Below are positions 26,267-34,532 of a stretch of DNA of 64,000 nucleotides, one piece after another. Within the stretch, counting starts at the first letter, position 1. The number at the start of each line of letters is the position of its first letter. The notes beneath the pieces are model-generated. The model saw only the letters and a list, made by a program, of their open reading frames with translations, made no database searches and was not told where the DNA came from. Source of the DNA: Candidatus Latescibacterota bacterium (GTDB lineage: Bacteria; JAAXHH01); NCBI GenBank assembly GCA_022821085.1, contig JAJEEG010000006.1, positions 518,405 to 582,404 of the forward strand, in the 5' to 3' direction. The translations under genes and the position numbers were made by a program.

Positions 26267-27114
26267 TGGGAAACGGCCTCGCCGCATTGTATGGCAAACT
26301 GATCGACCGACCGGGGGGCGTTTACACCTTCGCCGCCATACTGGCCGCGGCGGGGATTGCCGCAACGGCGATGAAGACGGAACATGCCGTCGACGACGGC
26401 CTGGTGGCGCTGCTCATGTCCGGCGACCTGCTCTTCGGCCTCTTCGTGACCATGCTGATCGTGCTGGTCATCGTCGGCGCCCGGATCGACGACCGGCCGG
26501 GCAAAAGCATCGCGTTGACCCTCGGCGTACTGGCGGCCGGAAGTATCGTGCGGATGCTGCTGCCGTTTGCCCGTTCGGTCGACTGGCTGGCAGAATGGAA
26601 CGGGGCCATGCTCGGCATCATGATCATCACCCTCTACCTGTCCCTCCGCATAGGCGCCCGTTTTGCCGTGGCGGCCATGGGTTGCGCGCTTTACACGATG
26701 TTCGTCACGGCGGGGATAACCCTTGGCCTGGCAGATCGGATTACGGTGCCGGGCATACTGACGCTTACGTCCGCGGGGGCCCTGGCAGTGGTAATGGCCT
26801 TCCTGGGTTACAGCCTGGTCAGAAGCCGGATTGAAACCGCGCGGCGAGAACCGGTCAGCCATTCCGTGCGTACCGGCATGGTGCAGTCCATGCCCTTTCT
26901 GGTGCTGGCCGGCCTGGCCGTGCTGTTGATCGCCGCCCCGCTGGCTGTCGTTACGGACGGTTACCTGAGTGATCTCGGTCTGTACCTGATGGTCGGCGGT
27001 CCCGTTGGCGCCTGCGCCGTGTTGATGTCGGCGATTCCGCTCGCCGCGATGACCCAAAACGTCCATTTCGAGGCCGGCGCACCCCCGCGGCGTGGAGGCC
27101 GCCGGCAACGGTAG
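26263..27114 (+). CDS. SecF-like membrane protein, diverged
   Basis: A 283-residue protein with about six TM segments whose ATG overlaps the SecD-like stop (ATGA). The segment 'LYLSLRIGARFAVAAMGCALYTMFVTAG' matches the SecF '[27 protein letters not shown]' region, and 'FLGYSLVRSRIETAR' stands where SecF has 'IGYSLNDTVVVFDRIRE'. The conserved HD and NDT residues are missing and the periplasmic P4 domain looks short. With the preceding gene it forms a degenerate SecDF pair. Confidence 0.65.
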   Translation: MMGNGLAALYGKLIDRPGGVYTFAAILAAAGIAATAMKTEHAVDDGLVALLMSGDLLFGLFVTMLIVLVIVGARIDDRPGKSIALTLGVLAAGSIVRMLLPFARSVDWLAEWNGAMLGIMIITLYLSLRIGARFAVAAMGCALYTMFVTAGITLGLADRITVPGILTLTSAGALAVVMAFLGYSLVRSRIETARREPVSHSVRTGMVQSMPFLVLAGLAVLLIAAPLAVVTDGYLSDLGLYLMVGGPVGACAVLMSAIPLAAMTQNVHFEAGAPPRRGGRRQR

Positions 27115-27162
27115 CGGCAAGGGGCCGCCGCGAGACCGTCTCCCCGGGACGCCTGGAGTATC

Positions 27163-28680
27163 ATGGCCGACCAGCCCAACATCCTCCTTATCCTGTCCGA
27201 CCAGATGGTCGCCGCGTTGACCGGCGCCTATGGTCATCCCGTCGTACGGACCCCCAACCTGGACCGCATGGTTGAGACCGGTGTGCGTTACGATGCCGCC
27301 TACACCGCCTTTCCCCTTTGCGCGCCCGGCCGGGCCTGTCTGATGACGGGAAGGCACGCTTCGGAGATCGGCGCATGGGACAACGGCGCATTGCTGGCCG
27401 CCGACCAGCCGACCTTCGCCCACTACCTGGCCCGTGCCGGTTACGATACCGTGCTGTCCGGCAAGATGCACTTCATCGGTCCGGACCAGCTGCACGGTTT
27501 CAGGATGCGGCTGACCACCGACATCTACTCCTCGGATTTCGACTGGGTCAAGCCGGAGTGGATCCGCCTGAAGGAGACCGGAGGCGAGGACTGCGAGCGG
27601 GTGATGGCCGACCGGCCGGCCTACAACGCGGCGGGTTACACGGGCGACGGCGTGCGGATAGGCGTCTGGCACAACGCCCTCAGCTACGACGAGGAAACGC
27701 ATTTCCGCGCGGTCGAATACCTGCGGTCCAGGAAGCCGGGCGGCGGAGAAGAACCGTTCCTGCTTTGCGCGTCTTACCACCATCCCCACGAACCGTTCTG
27801 GCCGCCCGAGTCTTACTGGGCGCGGTATGAAGGGGAGGAAATCGAACTGCCCGGATTTCCGGCCGACCTGGATGAACGCCATTCCATGATGGACCGGAAC
27901 CTGAACGCCTATCACGGTACCGGCCGTTACGACCTGCGGGACGAAGAGGGCCTCTACCGGCTTCGCCGCGCCTATTACGGGCTGGTGAGCTACATGGACG
28001 ACAAGGTCGGCGGCCTGCTGGACACCCTGGACGAGACCGGCCTGGCGGAAAACACGGTGGTGGTATTCGCCAGCGACCACGGCGACATGTTGTGCGAACG
28101 AGGCATGGTGCAGAAACGATGTTTCTACGAGTGGTCCTGCCGGGTGCCCCTCATCGTCCGCTATCCGGACGGTTGGCGGGCGGGGACGGCCTGTGCCCAT
28201 CCCGTGTCCCTGATCGATCTGCTGCCGACCTTCTGCGATCTCGCGGGCGTCGAGGACCGGCTTCCCCACGACGGCGAGAGCCTGGTATCCTCCTCCTCGG
28301 ACGAAACGGACCGCGTGGTCTTCGCCCAGGCCCACGAGGCCGTGGGCATGCCCTGCATCATGGCGAGGCAGGGACGGTACAAGTACCAGTACATCCACGG
28401 GTACGCGCCGCGCCTATTCGATTTGGACGACGATCCGGGCGAATGGCATGATCTCTCGGGCGATGACGCGCACCGCCAGGTGGCAGCCCGGCTTCGCGAC
28501 TGCATCCTCGACCGGTTCGATCCGGATGCCATCGCGGAAGCAAACCTGTCCAGCCTGTACCGGCGGCGCCTGATCCGGGACACCATGGCGCGCCACGGAC
28601 GGACGTGGAGCCATGAGCCGGAATTCGATCATCGTCGCGGCGCCTTGAACCAGTACGTGCCGCCATCCGGAAAACAGTAA
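27163..28680 (+). CDS. Choline-sulfatase-like sulfatase
   Basis: Type I sulfatase. The formylglycine signature is 'LCAPGRACLMTGR' (C-x-P-x-R, about residues 50-62); metal ligands include the N-terminal 'LILSDQ' Asp and 'FASDHGDM'. The blocks 'SGKMHFIGPDQLHGF' and 'LTTDIYSSDFDW' are characteristic of choline-sulfatase (BetC)-type enzymes, so choline-O-sulfate or a related small sulfate ester is the most likely substrate. No signal peptide is seen, so it is probably cytoplasmic. The last ten residues are encoded by a direct repeat that is duplicated just after the stop codon. Confidence 0.87.
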   Translation: MADQPNILLILSDQMVAALTGAYGHPVVRTPNLDRMVETGVRYDAAYTAFPLCAPGRACLMTGRHASEIGAWDNGALLAADQPTFAHYLARAGYDTVLSGKMHFIGPDQLHGFRMRLTTDIYSSDFDWVKPEWIRLKETGGEDCERVMADRPAYNAAGYTGDGVRIGVWHNALSYDEETHFRAVEYLRSRKPGGGEEPFLLCASYHHPHEPFWPPESYWARYEGEEIELPGFPADLDERHSMMDRNLNAYHGTGRYDLRDEEGLYRLRRAYYGLVSYMDDKVGGLLDTLDETGLAENTVVVFASDHGDMLCERGMVQKRCFYEWSCRVPLIVRYPDGWRAGTACAHPVSLIDLLPTFCDLAGVEDRLPHDGESLVSSSSDETDRVVFAQAHEAVGMPCIMARQGRYKYQYIHGYAPRLFDLDDDPGEWHDLSGDDAHRQVAARLRDCILDRFDPDAIAEANLSSLYRRRLIRDTMARHGRTWSHEPEFDHRRGALNQYVPPSGKQ

Positions 28681-28730
28681 AACCAGTACGTGCCGCAGTC
28701 CGCACGTCAGTCAAACCAGTATCCGGCCCG
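28648..28730. repeat. Direct repeats across the sulfatase stop codon
   Basis: AACCAGTACGTGCCGC occurs at 28648-28663 inside the sulfatase gene and again at 28681-28696 beyond the stop, with a partial third copy near 28713. The same region carries repeated CCGGAA-type words. Confidence 0.75.
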
Positions 28731-28765
28731 CGACCGGAAGGCGGGCATACCCAGGGAGGCCGACC

Positions 28766-29719
28766 ATGCTGCGCGCAGGCTTTATCGGTGCCGGGGGACG
28801 TTCCCAGAGCGCCCACTATCCGGCGGTCGCCCGGTTGCCGGACGTCGAGATGACCGCCGTGTGCGAGCTGGACGAGACGCGCCTGGCGCAGGTAACCGAA
28901 AACTACGACTTTCCCCATGTCTATACCGACCACCGCGCCATGCTGGCGGAAGTGGAACTGGACGTGATCTATTGCGTCATGCACGAGAAGTGGCTGCTCC
29001 AGCCCGCCATGGACTGTCTGCACGCGGGAAAGCACATTTTCATCGAGAAACCCCCCGGGAAGAACAGCGATGAAACGCGCCGGCTGCTGGACGCGGCCGT
29101 GGAACGGGACGTGTATGCCATGGTAGGCTATCAACGGCGGTACACCACGGTGGTCCGCGAGGCCATGCGCCGCGTGCGCGCAAAGGGACCGGTCTCCCAC
29201 GCCGTGACGACCTTCAATAAGAAAATGCTCATGGACAAGCAGCCGTACTCCACGACCCTGTGGGACGACGTGACCCACGTGGTGGACCTGCTGCGGTACA
29301 TGGTGGGCAGCGAACCCGTCGAGGTAACCCGCTACCGCGACAAGTTCGACTCCGTCAGCTGGAATCACTACACCGCGCTGGTCCGCTTCGCCAGCGGGGC
29401 CACCGGCGTCGTATTCGGAAACCGGGCCTCCGGCGGCCGGGTGATAAGCGCGGAACTGCACGGCGTGGGCATCGGCTGCTACATGAAGCTGCCCGAGGAG
29501 ATCGACGTTCGCGAGGACGATCGGCAGACCGTACTCCAGGGCTGGGAGATCAACGGCGACGACCCGGAAGATACGCCCCGTTACGAGGGTGCGCTCGCCA
29601 TGCACGAGCATTTTGTGGAATCCGTACGTAACCAGACCATCCCCTACAGCGATCTTCGGGACGTCATACATACCATCCGGCTCGTGGACTGGATCGAAAC
29701 GGGAGAGTGCCCCGACTAG
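28766..29719 (+). CDS. Gfo/Idh/MocA family oxidoreductase
   Basis: NAD(P)-dependent sugar or inositol dehydrogenase fold. The Rossmann motif is 'AGFIGAGGRSQSAHYPAV', the catalytic Lys is in 'FIEKPPG' (about residue 97), and 'LWDDVTHVVDLLRYM' carries the D-x-x-x-H pair (about residue 170). Length 317 residues is normal. It lies 85 bases after the sulfatase and may act on the same substrate. The exact reaction cannot be predicted. Confidence 0.86.
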   Translation: MLRAGFIGAGGRSQSAHYPAVARLPDVEMTAVCELDETRLAQVTENYDFPHVYTDHRAMLAEVELDVIYCVMHEKWLLQPAMDCLHAGKHIFIEKPPGKNSDETRRLLDAAVERDVYAMVGYQRRYTTVVREAMRRVRAKGPVSHAVTTFNKKMLMDKQPYSTTLWDDVTHVVDLLRYMVGSEPVEVTRYRDKFDSVSWNHYTALVRFASGATGVVFGNRASGGRVISAELHGVGIGCYMKLPEEIDVREDDRQTVLQGWEINGDDPEDTPRYEGALAMHEHFVESVRNQTIPYSDLRDVIHTIRLVDWIETGECPD

Positions 29720-29825
29720 GCACCGTCGCGGCCAGGCGCCCCGGCCGGGATTGCCGGTCCGGCGAGGCATCTCGGCCAGGCACCTCGGTCAAGATCGCTG
29801 TCCCCGGGCACCGGCCGACTTCATC
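29720..29825. repeat. Degenerate GC-rich repeat in a gene gap
   Basis: Imperfect units like CTCGGCCAGGCACC and CCGGCCGGGATTG occupy the 106 bases between the oxidoreductase and the next gene. No gene or promoter is visible. Confidence 0.5.
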
Positions 29826-30284
29826 ATGGAACGGCTCAATTTCCCGGAATACGGATTCGAAATCGATTCTGACGAAGCGGGTCGCAAGGTCATTTTAGAC
29901 CCGATCCGGCGCAGGTTCGTGCGACTGACGCCGGAGGAGTGGGTCCGGCAGCACCTGGTGCGGTACCTGGTAGAGGACCGGGGCTTTCCCGCGGGCTTTG
30001 CCGCTGTGGAAAAAGGATTCCAGTATGCCGGAACGGCGGTTCGCGCCGACGTGATCATGCACGATCTGAGTGGCCGGCCGGTGCTCATGGGCGAGTGCAA
30101 GGCGCCGGACGTCCGGGTGACCGAAGCGGTGTTCGAGCAACTGGCCCGGTACAATTCGGTCATCAACGCCCGGTTCCTGGTAGCCACCAACGGCAAGACG
30201 CACTTCTGCTGCGAGCACAAGGCCGGCGGGGGATATGCCTTTCTTCCGGAACTGCCCGAGTTCGAGCGAGACCAAGGAACCTGA
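29826..30284 (+). CDS. Stand-alone HsdR N-terminal-like nuclease domain
   Basis: A 152-residue protein matching the N-terminal nuclease domain of type I restriction HsdR (PF13588). The PD-(D/E)xK residues are visible: Asp in 'VRADVIMHDL' (about residue 75) and 'GECKAPD' (E-x-K, about residue 89). There is no helicase part and no hsdM or hsdS nearby. Solo proteins of this kind are common in FCB genomes and their function is unknown. The PhyH gene begins two bases after its stop. Confidence 0.82.
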   Translation: MERLNFPEYGFEIDSDEAGRKVILDPIRRRFVRLTPEEWVRQHLVRYLVEDRGFPAGFAAVEKGFQYAGTAVRADVIMHDLSGRPVLMGECKAPDVRVTEAVFEQLARYNSVINARFLVATNGKTHFCCEHKAGGGYAFLPELPEFERDQGT

Positions 30285-30286
30285 CG

Positions 30287-31090
30287 ATGGCGGACTGCCT
30301 GGATCTGGTGGCGCGGAAGACGCTGGAACAGCGGGTCGAAGCCCTGAAGGGGGACGGCTACGTCTATTTCCCGGAGGCGCTCTCAGCAGAGGAAGTCGGC
30401 GCACTGCGCAATGTCATGGACCGGCTCGAAGCCTGTCCCGATGAATTCGACCGGCACACCGACCCCTCGTCCCGCGGCTTTCTCAACAAGTCCATCAACA
30501 ACGTGTTCAACCGCGACCCGGTCTTCCTTTCCCATCTGGACCATCCGGAGGTCATCGACGTGGTCGAAGCCGTACACGGCTCCGATTGCCACGTCATTGG
30601 CATGACGGCATGGATGACGGGTCCCGGCCGGCCGGACCAGGGCGTCCACGTGGACTGGCAGCCGCTGGAGCTGCCGGAGGACGTCATGGACGATCCGCGG
30701 GTCGAGCTGCCGGTGTACATCACCACGGTCCATTACTATCTCGACGATATTTACGAGGAACTGGGGCCCACGCAGTTCATCCCCGGCAGCCACCGCGCCG
30801 GTCGCGGCCCGTCCAATGGCGAGTCCTCCTGGCGCGGAGTCGAACCGCGGAGCATCCTGTGTTCGGGCGGCGACGCCGTTCTCTTCCGCTGCGAAGTCTG
30901 GCACCGCGGAACGGCGAACACGAGCGGCCAGGTACGGTACCTGCTGCAGGTCCACTACGCCCAGCGGATGATCACCCAGAAGTTTCCGCCCTACCTGAAC
31001 CGGTTTCAGTTCGAACCGGCCATCCTGTCCCGGGCGACAGCTCGACAGCGGCGGCTGCTCGGAGAGCATGTGCAGAGTAATTACGACTGA
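30287..31090 (+). CDS. Phytanoyl-CoA dioxygenase (PhyH) family protein
   Basis: Fe(II)/2-oxoglutarate-dependent oxygenase. The 2-His-1-carboxylate triad is in 'GVHVDWQP' (H-x-D, about residues 122-124) and 'EVWHRGTAN' (about residue 205); the 2-oxoglutarate Arg is likely in 'GQVRYLLQ'. Length 267 residues is typical. Bacterial PhyH proteins hydroxylate varied small molecules, so the substrate is unknown. It is translationally close to the HsdR-N gene. Confidence 0.86.
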   Translation: MADCLDLVARKTLEQRVEALKGDGYVYFPEALSAEEVGALRNVMDRLEACPDEFDRHTDPSSRGFLNKSINNVFNRDPVFLSHLDHPEVIDVVEAVHGSDCHVIGMTAWMTGPGRPDQGVHVDWQPLELPEDVMDDPRVELPVYITTVHYYLDDIYEELGPTQFIPGSHRAGRGPSNGESSWRGVEPRSILCSGGDAVLFRCEVWHRGTANTSGQVRYLLQVHYAQRMITQKFPPYLNRFQFEPAILSRATARQRRLLGEHVQSNYD

Positions 31091-31172
31091 TATACTGGAA
31101 ACTATCCGATACATTCACAATTGGCTTCCCTGGGATAAGCCCAACCCGTCAAACCATTCAGGAGGTACTCTC

Positions 31173-32159
31173 ATGAGAATCGACAGGTTTGCCCTCGTAT
31201 TCCTGCTTGCTGCCGTTTTCGCTCTCCCGGCCGCCTCGCAGACGCGTGAAGAAGGTCCGTGGTGGCCCCATCCCATCTGGGGCAAGGACGATCAGGCCGG
31301 AGGCTCCAACTGGATTACGCCCGAGAAAGTGTTGAAGTCGCTTACGCTGGTCAAGACGGGGCAAATCTACGAAATCGGCCAGGTGTACACTGCCGACATG
31401 CCCCTCTTCGGCCAGCGGACCTATTCCATGGTCATCCCCGGTTCTCCCTCTGGAGCGCCCATGGGTTCCAACAACCTGATCTACTACGACGAGTTCCTGG
31501 TCGCCGAGATCGGCCAGGTGGGCACCCAGTTCGACGGGCCCGGCCACATCGGTGAGCGGCTCAAGATGGCGGACGGCTCGGAGAAGGACGTCTTCTACAA
31601 CGGGTTTACCAATGAAGAGATCAAGGGCCCCTACGGCCTCGTACAGCTGGGCGTAGAGCACGTCAAGCCCTTCTTGACCCGCGGCATCCTCGTGGACGTG
31701 GCCGCGTACAAAGGCGTGGAGTCTCTCGACCACAGCTACGAGGTAACAGTGGAGGACGTCCGGGGTGCCCTCGCGCGGCAGGGCATCGCGGAAGAAAGTC
31801 TCGAGCCCGGAGACGCCTACTTCTTCCGCTACGGCTGGGCGCGGCACTGGAGCGACCCCGCCAAGTACAACGCCGCCCCGCCCGGCATCGGGATGGCCGT
31901 CGCCCGGTGGGTGGTCGAGAAGAAGGCTTCCATGATCGGATCGGACCAGTGGACCACCGAGGTAGTGCCCAATCCCGATATGAGCCAGGCCTTCCCGGTA
32001 CACCAGGAGTTGATTACCCGGAATGGCGTCTGGAACCTCGAGAACATGAACCTGGACGAACTCTCCGGGGACGGCGTTTACGAGTTCCTGTTCATACACA
32101 CGCCCATACGGTTCAAGGGGGCGACAGGGTCGCCGGCCCGGCCGATCGCCATCCGGTAA
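31173..32159 (+). CDS. Secreted cyclase-family hydrolase (kynurenine-formamidase-like fold)
   Basis: A 328-residue protein with a signal peptide (about residues 1-21, ending 'PAASQT'). It belongs to the cyclase family PF04199; the 'HTGTHLDAPSH' metal motif appears as 'GQVGTQFDGPGHIG' (about residues 115-128), where the first His is replaced. The ATG at 31173 has an AGGAGG site. It is likely periplasmic. The family includes enzymes that hydrolyse lactams or formamides; the role here is unknown. Confidence 0.78.
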   Translation: MRIDRFALVFLLAAVFALPAASQTREEGPWWPHPIWGKDDQAGGSNWITPEKVLKSLTLVKTGQIYEIGQVYTADMPLFGQRTYSMVIPGSPSGAPMGSNNLIYYDEFLVAEIGQVGTQFDGPGHIGERLKMADGSEKDVFYNGFTNEEIKGPYGLVQLGVEHVKPFLTRGILVDVAAYKGVESLDHSYEVTVEDVRGALARQGIAEESLEPGDAYFFRYGWARHWSDPAKYNAAPPGIGMAVARWVVEKKASMIGSDQWTTEVVPNPDMSQAFPVHQELITRNGVWNLENMNLDELSGDGVYEFLFIHTPIRFKGATGSPARPIAIR

Positions 32160-32264
32160 TTGACGACGATGATGACGAGTGATGGACCTACATGGCGAGT
32201 ATGGTCGCAACGCGGACCGGCATGTCCAAGGTGCATATCTTGGCAGTAGACGTTACGTTCAGGT

Positions 32265-33131
32265 TTACCTCAAGTCGAGTTCTTTCAACCAAGCGTCAAC
32301 CTGTCCGAAGGCGTCCTGCTGCCATTGATCCGCCGTGCGATCGCCAAGTAGGTGGGACCCTTCCACGAACCTTCTGACGCATGTCGGACCGTAGTCTTCT
32401 ACGAACCGGAACTTGTCGGAGATCAGGCAGTAGCCTTGCCGGGCAGATTGAACCTTGAGTAGTGGCCGGGTTGCTTCTACAAGCGCGTCGATCCCGTCTG
32501 AAAAAATACGTACGGAATAGTAGATGTCGTAGGCATCCTTGTACTTTCTGCGCTTGGTGATGGCATAGCCCTTCATGGCCAGGAGGGCTGGAATCGACGC
32601 AACGGCGATACGAACGCGATTCCTTCCCCCTCCGGGCATGTCTCCGTCGATGGCGACCGTCTGATTGAATTTGAGTGCGAGCTCAGCGCCGTCGGCACGC
32701 TGGACTGCAAAATCGCTGAGAAGCGGTGGCCTGTTCTTTGCAATTTGCGCGGCTCGCGGCATCAGGAAGTCTACTAAGACATGGATATCGTTTCCGCCGT
32801 CCCCGGCAGGTACGGTGCGCACGAGTTGAAAGCGTGGCCTATTTTCCTGTTTATGGTAGCCATGTACCAGGAGGGCTTCAATAAGGCGGACATATTCTCC
32901 GTCGCCCAGGGCGGACGGATCGAGACTTAGGTCGACATCGATGGTTCCGCTGTGGGGCATGTCGGCGTCGCTTAGCAACAGCCAGGGAACGGCGCCGCCG
33001 ATAACCGCAAACTTGCCATCGAAACTGCCGAGAATCTGGCCGATCTCGATTAATACTGATTTTAATGCTGTTGTCGTCCGGTCATCGTAGTCGCCGGCGA
33101 ATTGAGGTTCTTTCATAACCATGGAAAGCAC
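32265..33131 (-). CDS. AbiEii-like nucleotidyltransferase toxin
   Basis: Nucleotidyltransferase of the AbiEii/MenT type (288 residues), the toxin half of a type IV-like system. The GG motif ('AVIGGAVPWLLL', about residue 43) is followed by 'GTIDVDLSLDP' carrying the metal-binding Asp pair, and the C-terminal block 'LLAMKGYAITKRRKYKDAYDIYY' has the family Lys/Asp residues. Such toxins modify tRNA or other acceptors with nucleotides; abortive phage defence is the known context. It overlaps the antitoxin gene by 19 bases. Base composition is visibly lower in GC than the flanks, suggesting recent gain. Confidence 0.83.
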   Translation of the reverse strand: MLSMVMKEPQFAGDYDDRTTTALKSVLIEIGQILGSFDGKFAVIGGAVPWLLLSDADMPHSGTIDVDLSLDPSALGDGEYVRLIEALLVHGYHKQENRPRFQLVRTVPAGDGGNDIHVLVDFLMPRAAQIAKNRPPLLSDFAVQRADGAELALKFNQTVAIDGDMPGGGRNRVRIAVASIPALLAMKGYAITKRRKYKDAYDIYYSVRIFSDGIDALVEATRPLLKVQSARQGYCLISDKFRFVEDYGPTCVRRFVEGSHLLGDRTADQWQQDAFGQVDAWLKELDLR

Positions 33132-34219
33132 TCCGAGGCCAGATGGTCGGCGGCCTCACGATCCCGATCGTTACCATTCCAAAGATCGAGGTACGTGACG
33201 ATCGGACTGGCGCAAAAGACGCCCGGCACCGGCTGAACGGCGTCCTCGAACAGACCCTCATCCTTGGGGATGTGCAGGATGACATTTGCGCCCTTCGCAG
33301 CATGAGTCAGCTTCAATGTCTCCTCCAGCATACCAGCGCCAGATTCGTCGGCGTAGAAGCTGTGTGTGCCATCACGGGAAAAGGGCGCTATCCATTGAGC
33401 GGCCGAGTTGGACGCGAAAATGGCGCGGGGATGCCGTGGCTCCGCATTCAGCTTTCCCGACAACCGTTTCGTGAGTTGATCGCCGTGAAAAACCGTGTAT
33501 CTGTTGACGCGCCGATCGGCCGGCTGGCGGTAGTTCTCGCGCCATGTACTCAACAGGGCATCCGGCTGGACAAGGATGATGCCAGCGTCTTGTTTTTCGA
33601 TCCATTCCCGCTCGTACAGTGCTTTGCGCACGTTGCTTACGTGACCAAGGCTTGCATTGGCCGCTTCCGCCAGGTCCGCGACGAGCCACGCCCTTTCAGG
33701 ATCGCGAAGGAGGACCCGCAAGATTGCGGCCGCTTTTGGGGTGAATATCGACCTCAGAGAGCGAGTTTCGGACTTGGGCCTTTCTGCAACCGCTCGATCG
33801 ATATAAACATTGTCGAAGGCGAGATGCGCGTTCCCAACCAGATCCAGGAAGGCGACATCATGATCTGAGCAGATCGACCGAGACTCGGGAGACAGGTAGG
33901 GACTCACGATCATTGGTATCAAGCTTCGGCCTGGATCTACGTGACCAGACTGACGGGCATGTGCCATGTAGCCCATGAGTTGATAGACCGCAGACCGAAC
34001 AAAACGGGGAGCACCGTTCGACGTGACTTCGATGATGAGCGCGTATGTGCCATCGCCGTGTTCGAACTCGATCCATCCGTCTATGCTCAGATTGCTTCCT
34101 AGCAACCGCCCATGGCGTACCGAACTGACCACCAGACTCGGCACGTGGTCTAGCAGATCGCGGACCGCATTCATGCCTTTGGTCTCAAGTTCGTTTCCTA
34201 ATGTGTTCATTTTCATCAT
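33113..34219 (-). CDS. AbiEi-like antitoxin with an N-terminal nuclease-like domain
   Basis: A 368-residue partner of the toxin. The middle part (about residues 160-235) is a winged helix, 'SIFTPKAAAILRVLLRD ... LADLAEAANASLGHVSNVRKALYE', as in AbiEi antitoxins that also repress their own promoter. The first 150 residues have a nuclease-like pattern ('DGWIEF', 'YALIIEVTSNGAP') in which the E-x-K Lys is absent. The C-terminal 130 residues resemble the AbiEi effector region. Its own promoter ends almost at the start codon, so the mRNA may be leaderless; ATGs at 34219, 34216 and 34210 are all possible. Confidence 0.8.
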   Translation of the reverse strand: MMKMNTLGNELETKGMNAVRDLLDHVPSLVVSSVRHGRLLGSNLSIDGWIEFEHGDGTYALIIEVTSNGAPRFVRSAVYQLMGYMAHARQSGHVDPGRSLIPMIVSPYLSPESRSICSDHDVAFLDLVGNAHLAFDNVYIDRAVAERPKSETRSLRSIFTPKAAAILRVLLRDPERAWLVADLAEAANASLGHVSNVRKALYEREWIEKQDAGIILVQPDALLSTWRENYRQPADRRVNRYTVFHGDQLTKRLSGKLNAEPRHPRAIFASNSAAQWIAPFSRDGTHSFYADESGAGMLEETLKLTHAAKGANVILHIPKDEGLFEDAVQPVPGVFCASPIVTYLDLWNGNDRDREAADHLASECFPWL

Positions 34220-34225
34220 ACGCTG

Positions 34226-34254
34226 AAATTAACAGTTATAGTGAAAAATGTCAA
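34226..34254 (-). promoter_or_regulatory. Promoter of the toxin-antitoxin operon
   Basis: On the minus strand TTGACA (34254-34249), a 17-base spacer, then TAATTT (34231-34226). The expected start point is at or beside the antitoxin ATG at 34219. Confidence 0.65.
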
Positions 34255-34265
34255 ATATTTTCACT
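34240..34265. promoter_or_regulatory. Probable operator of the toxin-antitoxin operon
   Basis: A perfect 8-bp inverted repeat, AGTGAAAA (34240-34247) and TTTTCACT (34258-34265), spaced by 10 bases. It overlaps the -35 box and part of the spacer, as expected for autorepression by the winged-helix antitoxin. Confidence 0.6.
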
Positions 34266-34532
34266 TAATCGAGGTTTTCAGCGGATACTGATAACGCCTT
34301 TATGGGTGAAAATCGTGTGTACGTCGGCTTCAGCGAAGGCGGCCCGAGAGGCCCTTGCCGGGAGGACGGTCTTTGGGCTTGGTTTACCCGGAGATGGGGG
34401 GTAGATTCTTTACGCTAACCGTTCTTGGATCATTTAGGGAATAAGGTGGATTTCATGGGGTTTTGTATGTCGCCTAGGAAACTTGGGTATACCATTTCAA
34501 TTTTGGATTGATAGTACATACAGGAGGTCGTT

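Larger units (their letters stand above)
34220..34532. other. 313-base intergenic region beside the toxin-antitoxin pair
   Basis: It contains the promoter and operator above and, from about 34270 to 34530, a stretch with mixed composition. No gene is convincing; a minus-strand open stretch ending at 34278 could be a remnant. The SDR ribosome-binding site AGGAGGT is at its right end. Confidence 0.5.

Noticed and set aside
25918-28398. An 826-codon open frame on the minus strand
   Set aside because: Antisense to the SecD-like, SecF-like and sulfatase genes; His/Gln/Arg-rich composition is typical of a shadow frame.
34201-34404. 67-codon plus-strand frame beside the toxin-antitoxin pair
   Set aside because: It overlaps the antitoxin start, has no ribosome-binding site and no recognisable pattern.
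34278-34411. Minus-strand open stretch ending in a stop at 34278
   Set aside because: Its translation (AAFAEADVHTIFTHKGV region) looks protein-like and could be a gene remnant, but there is no start and no family I can name.
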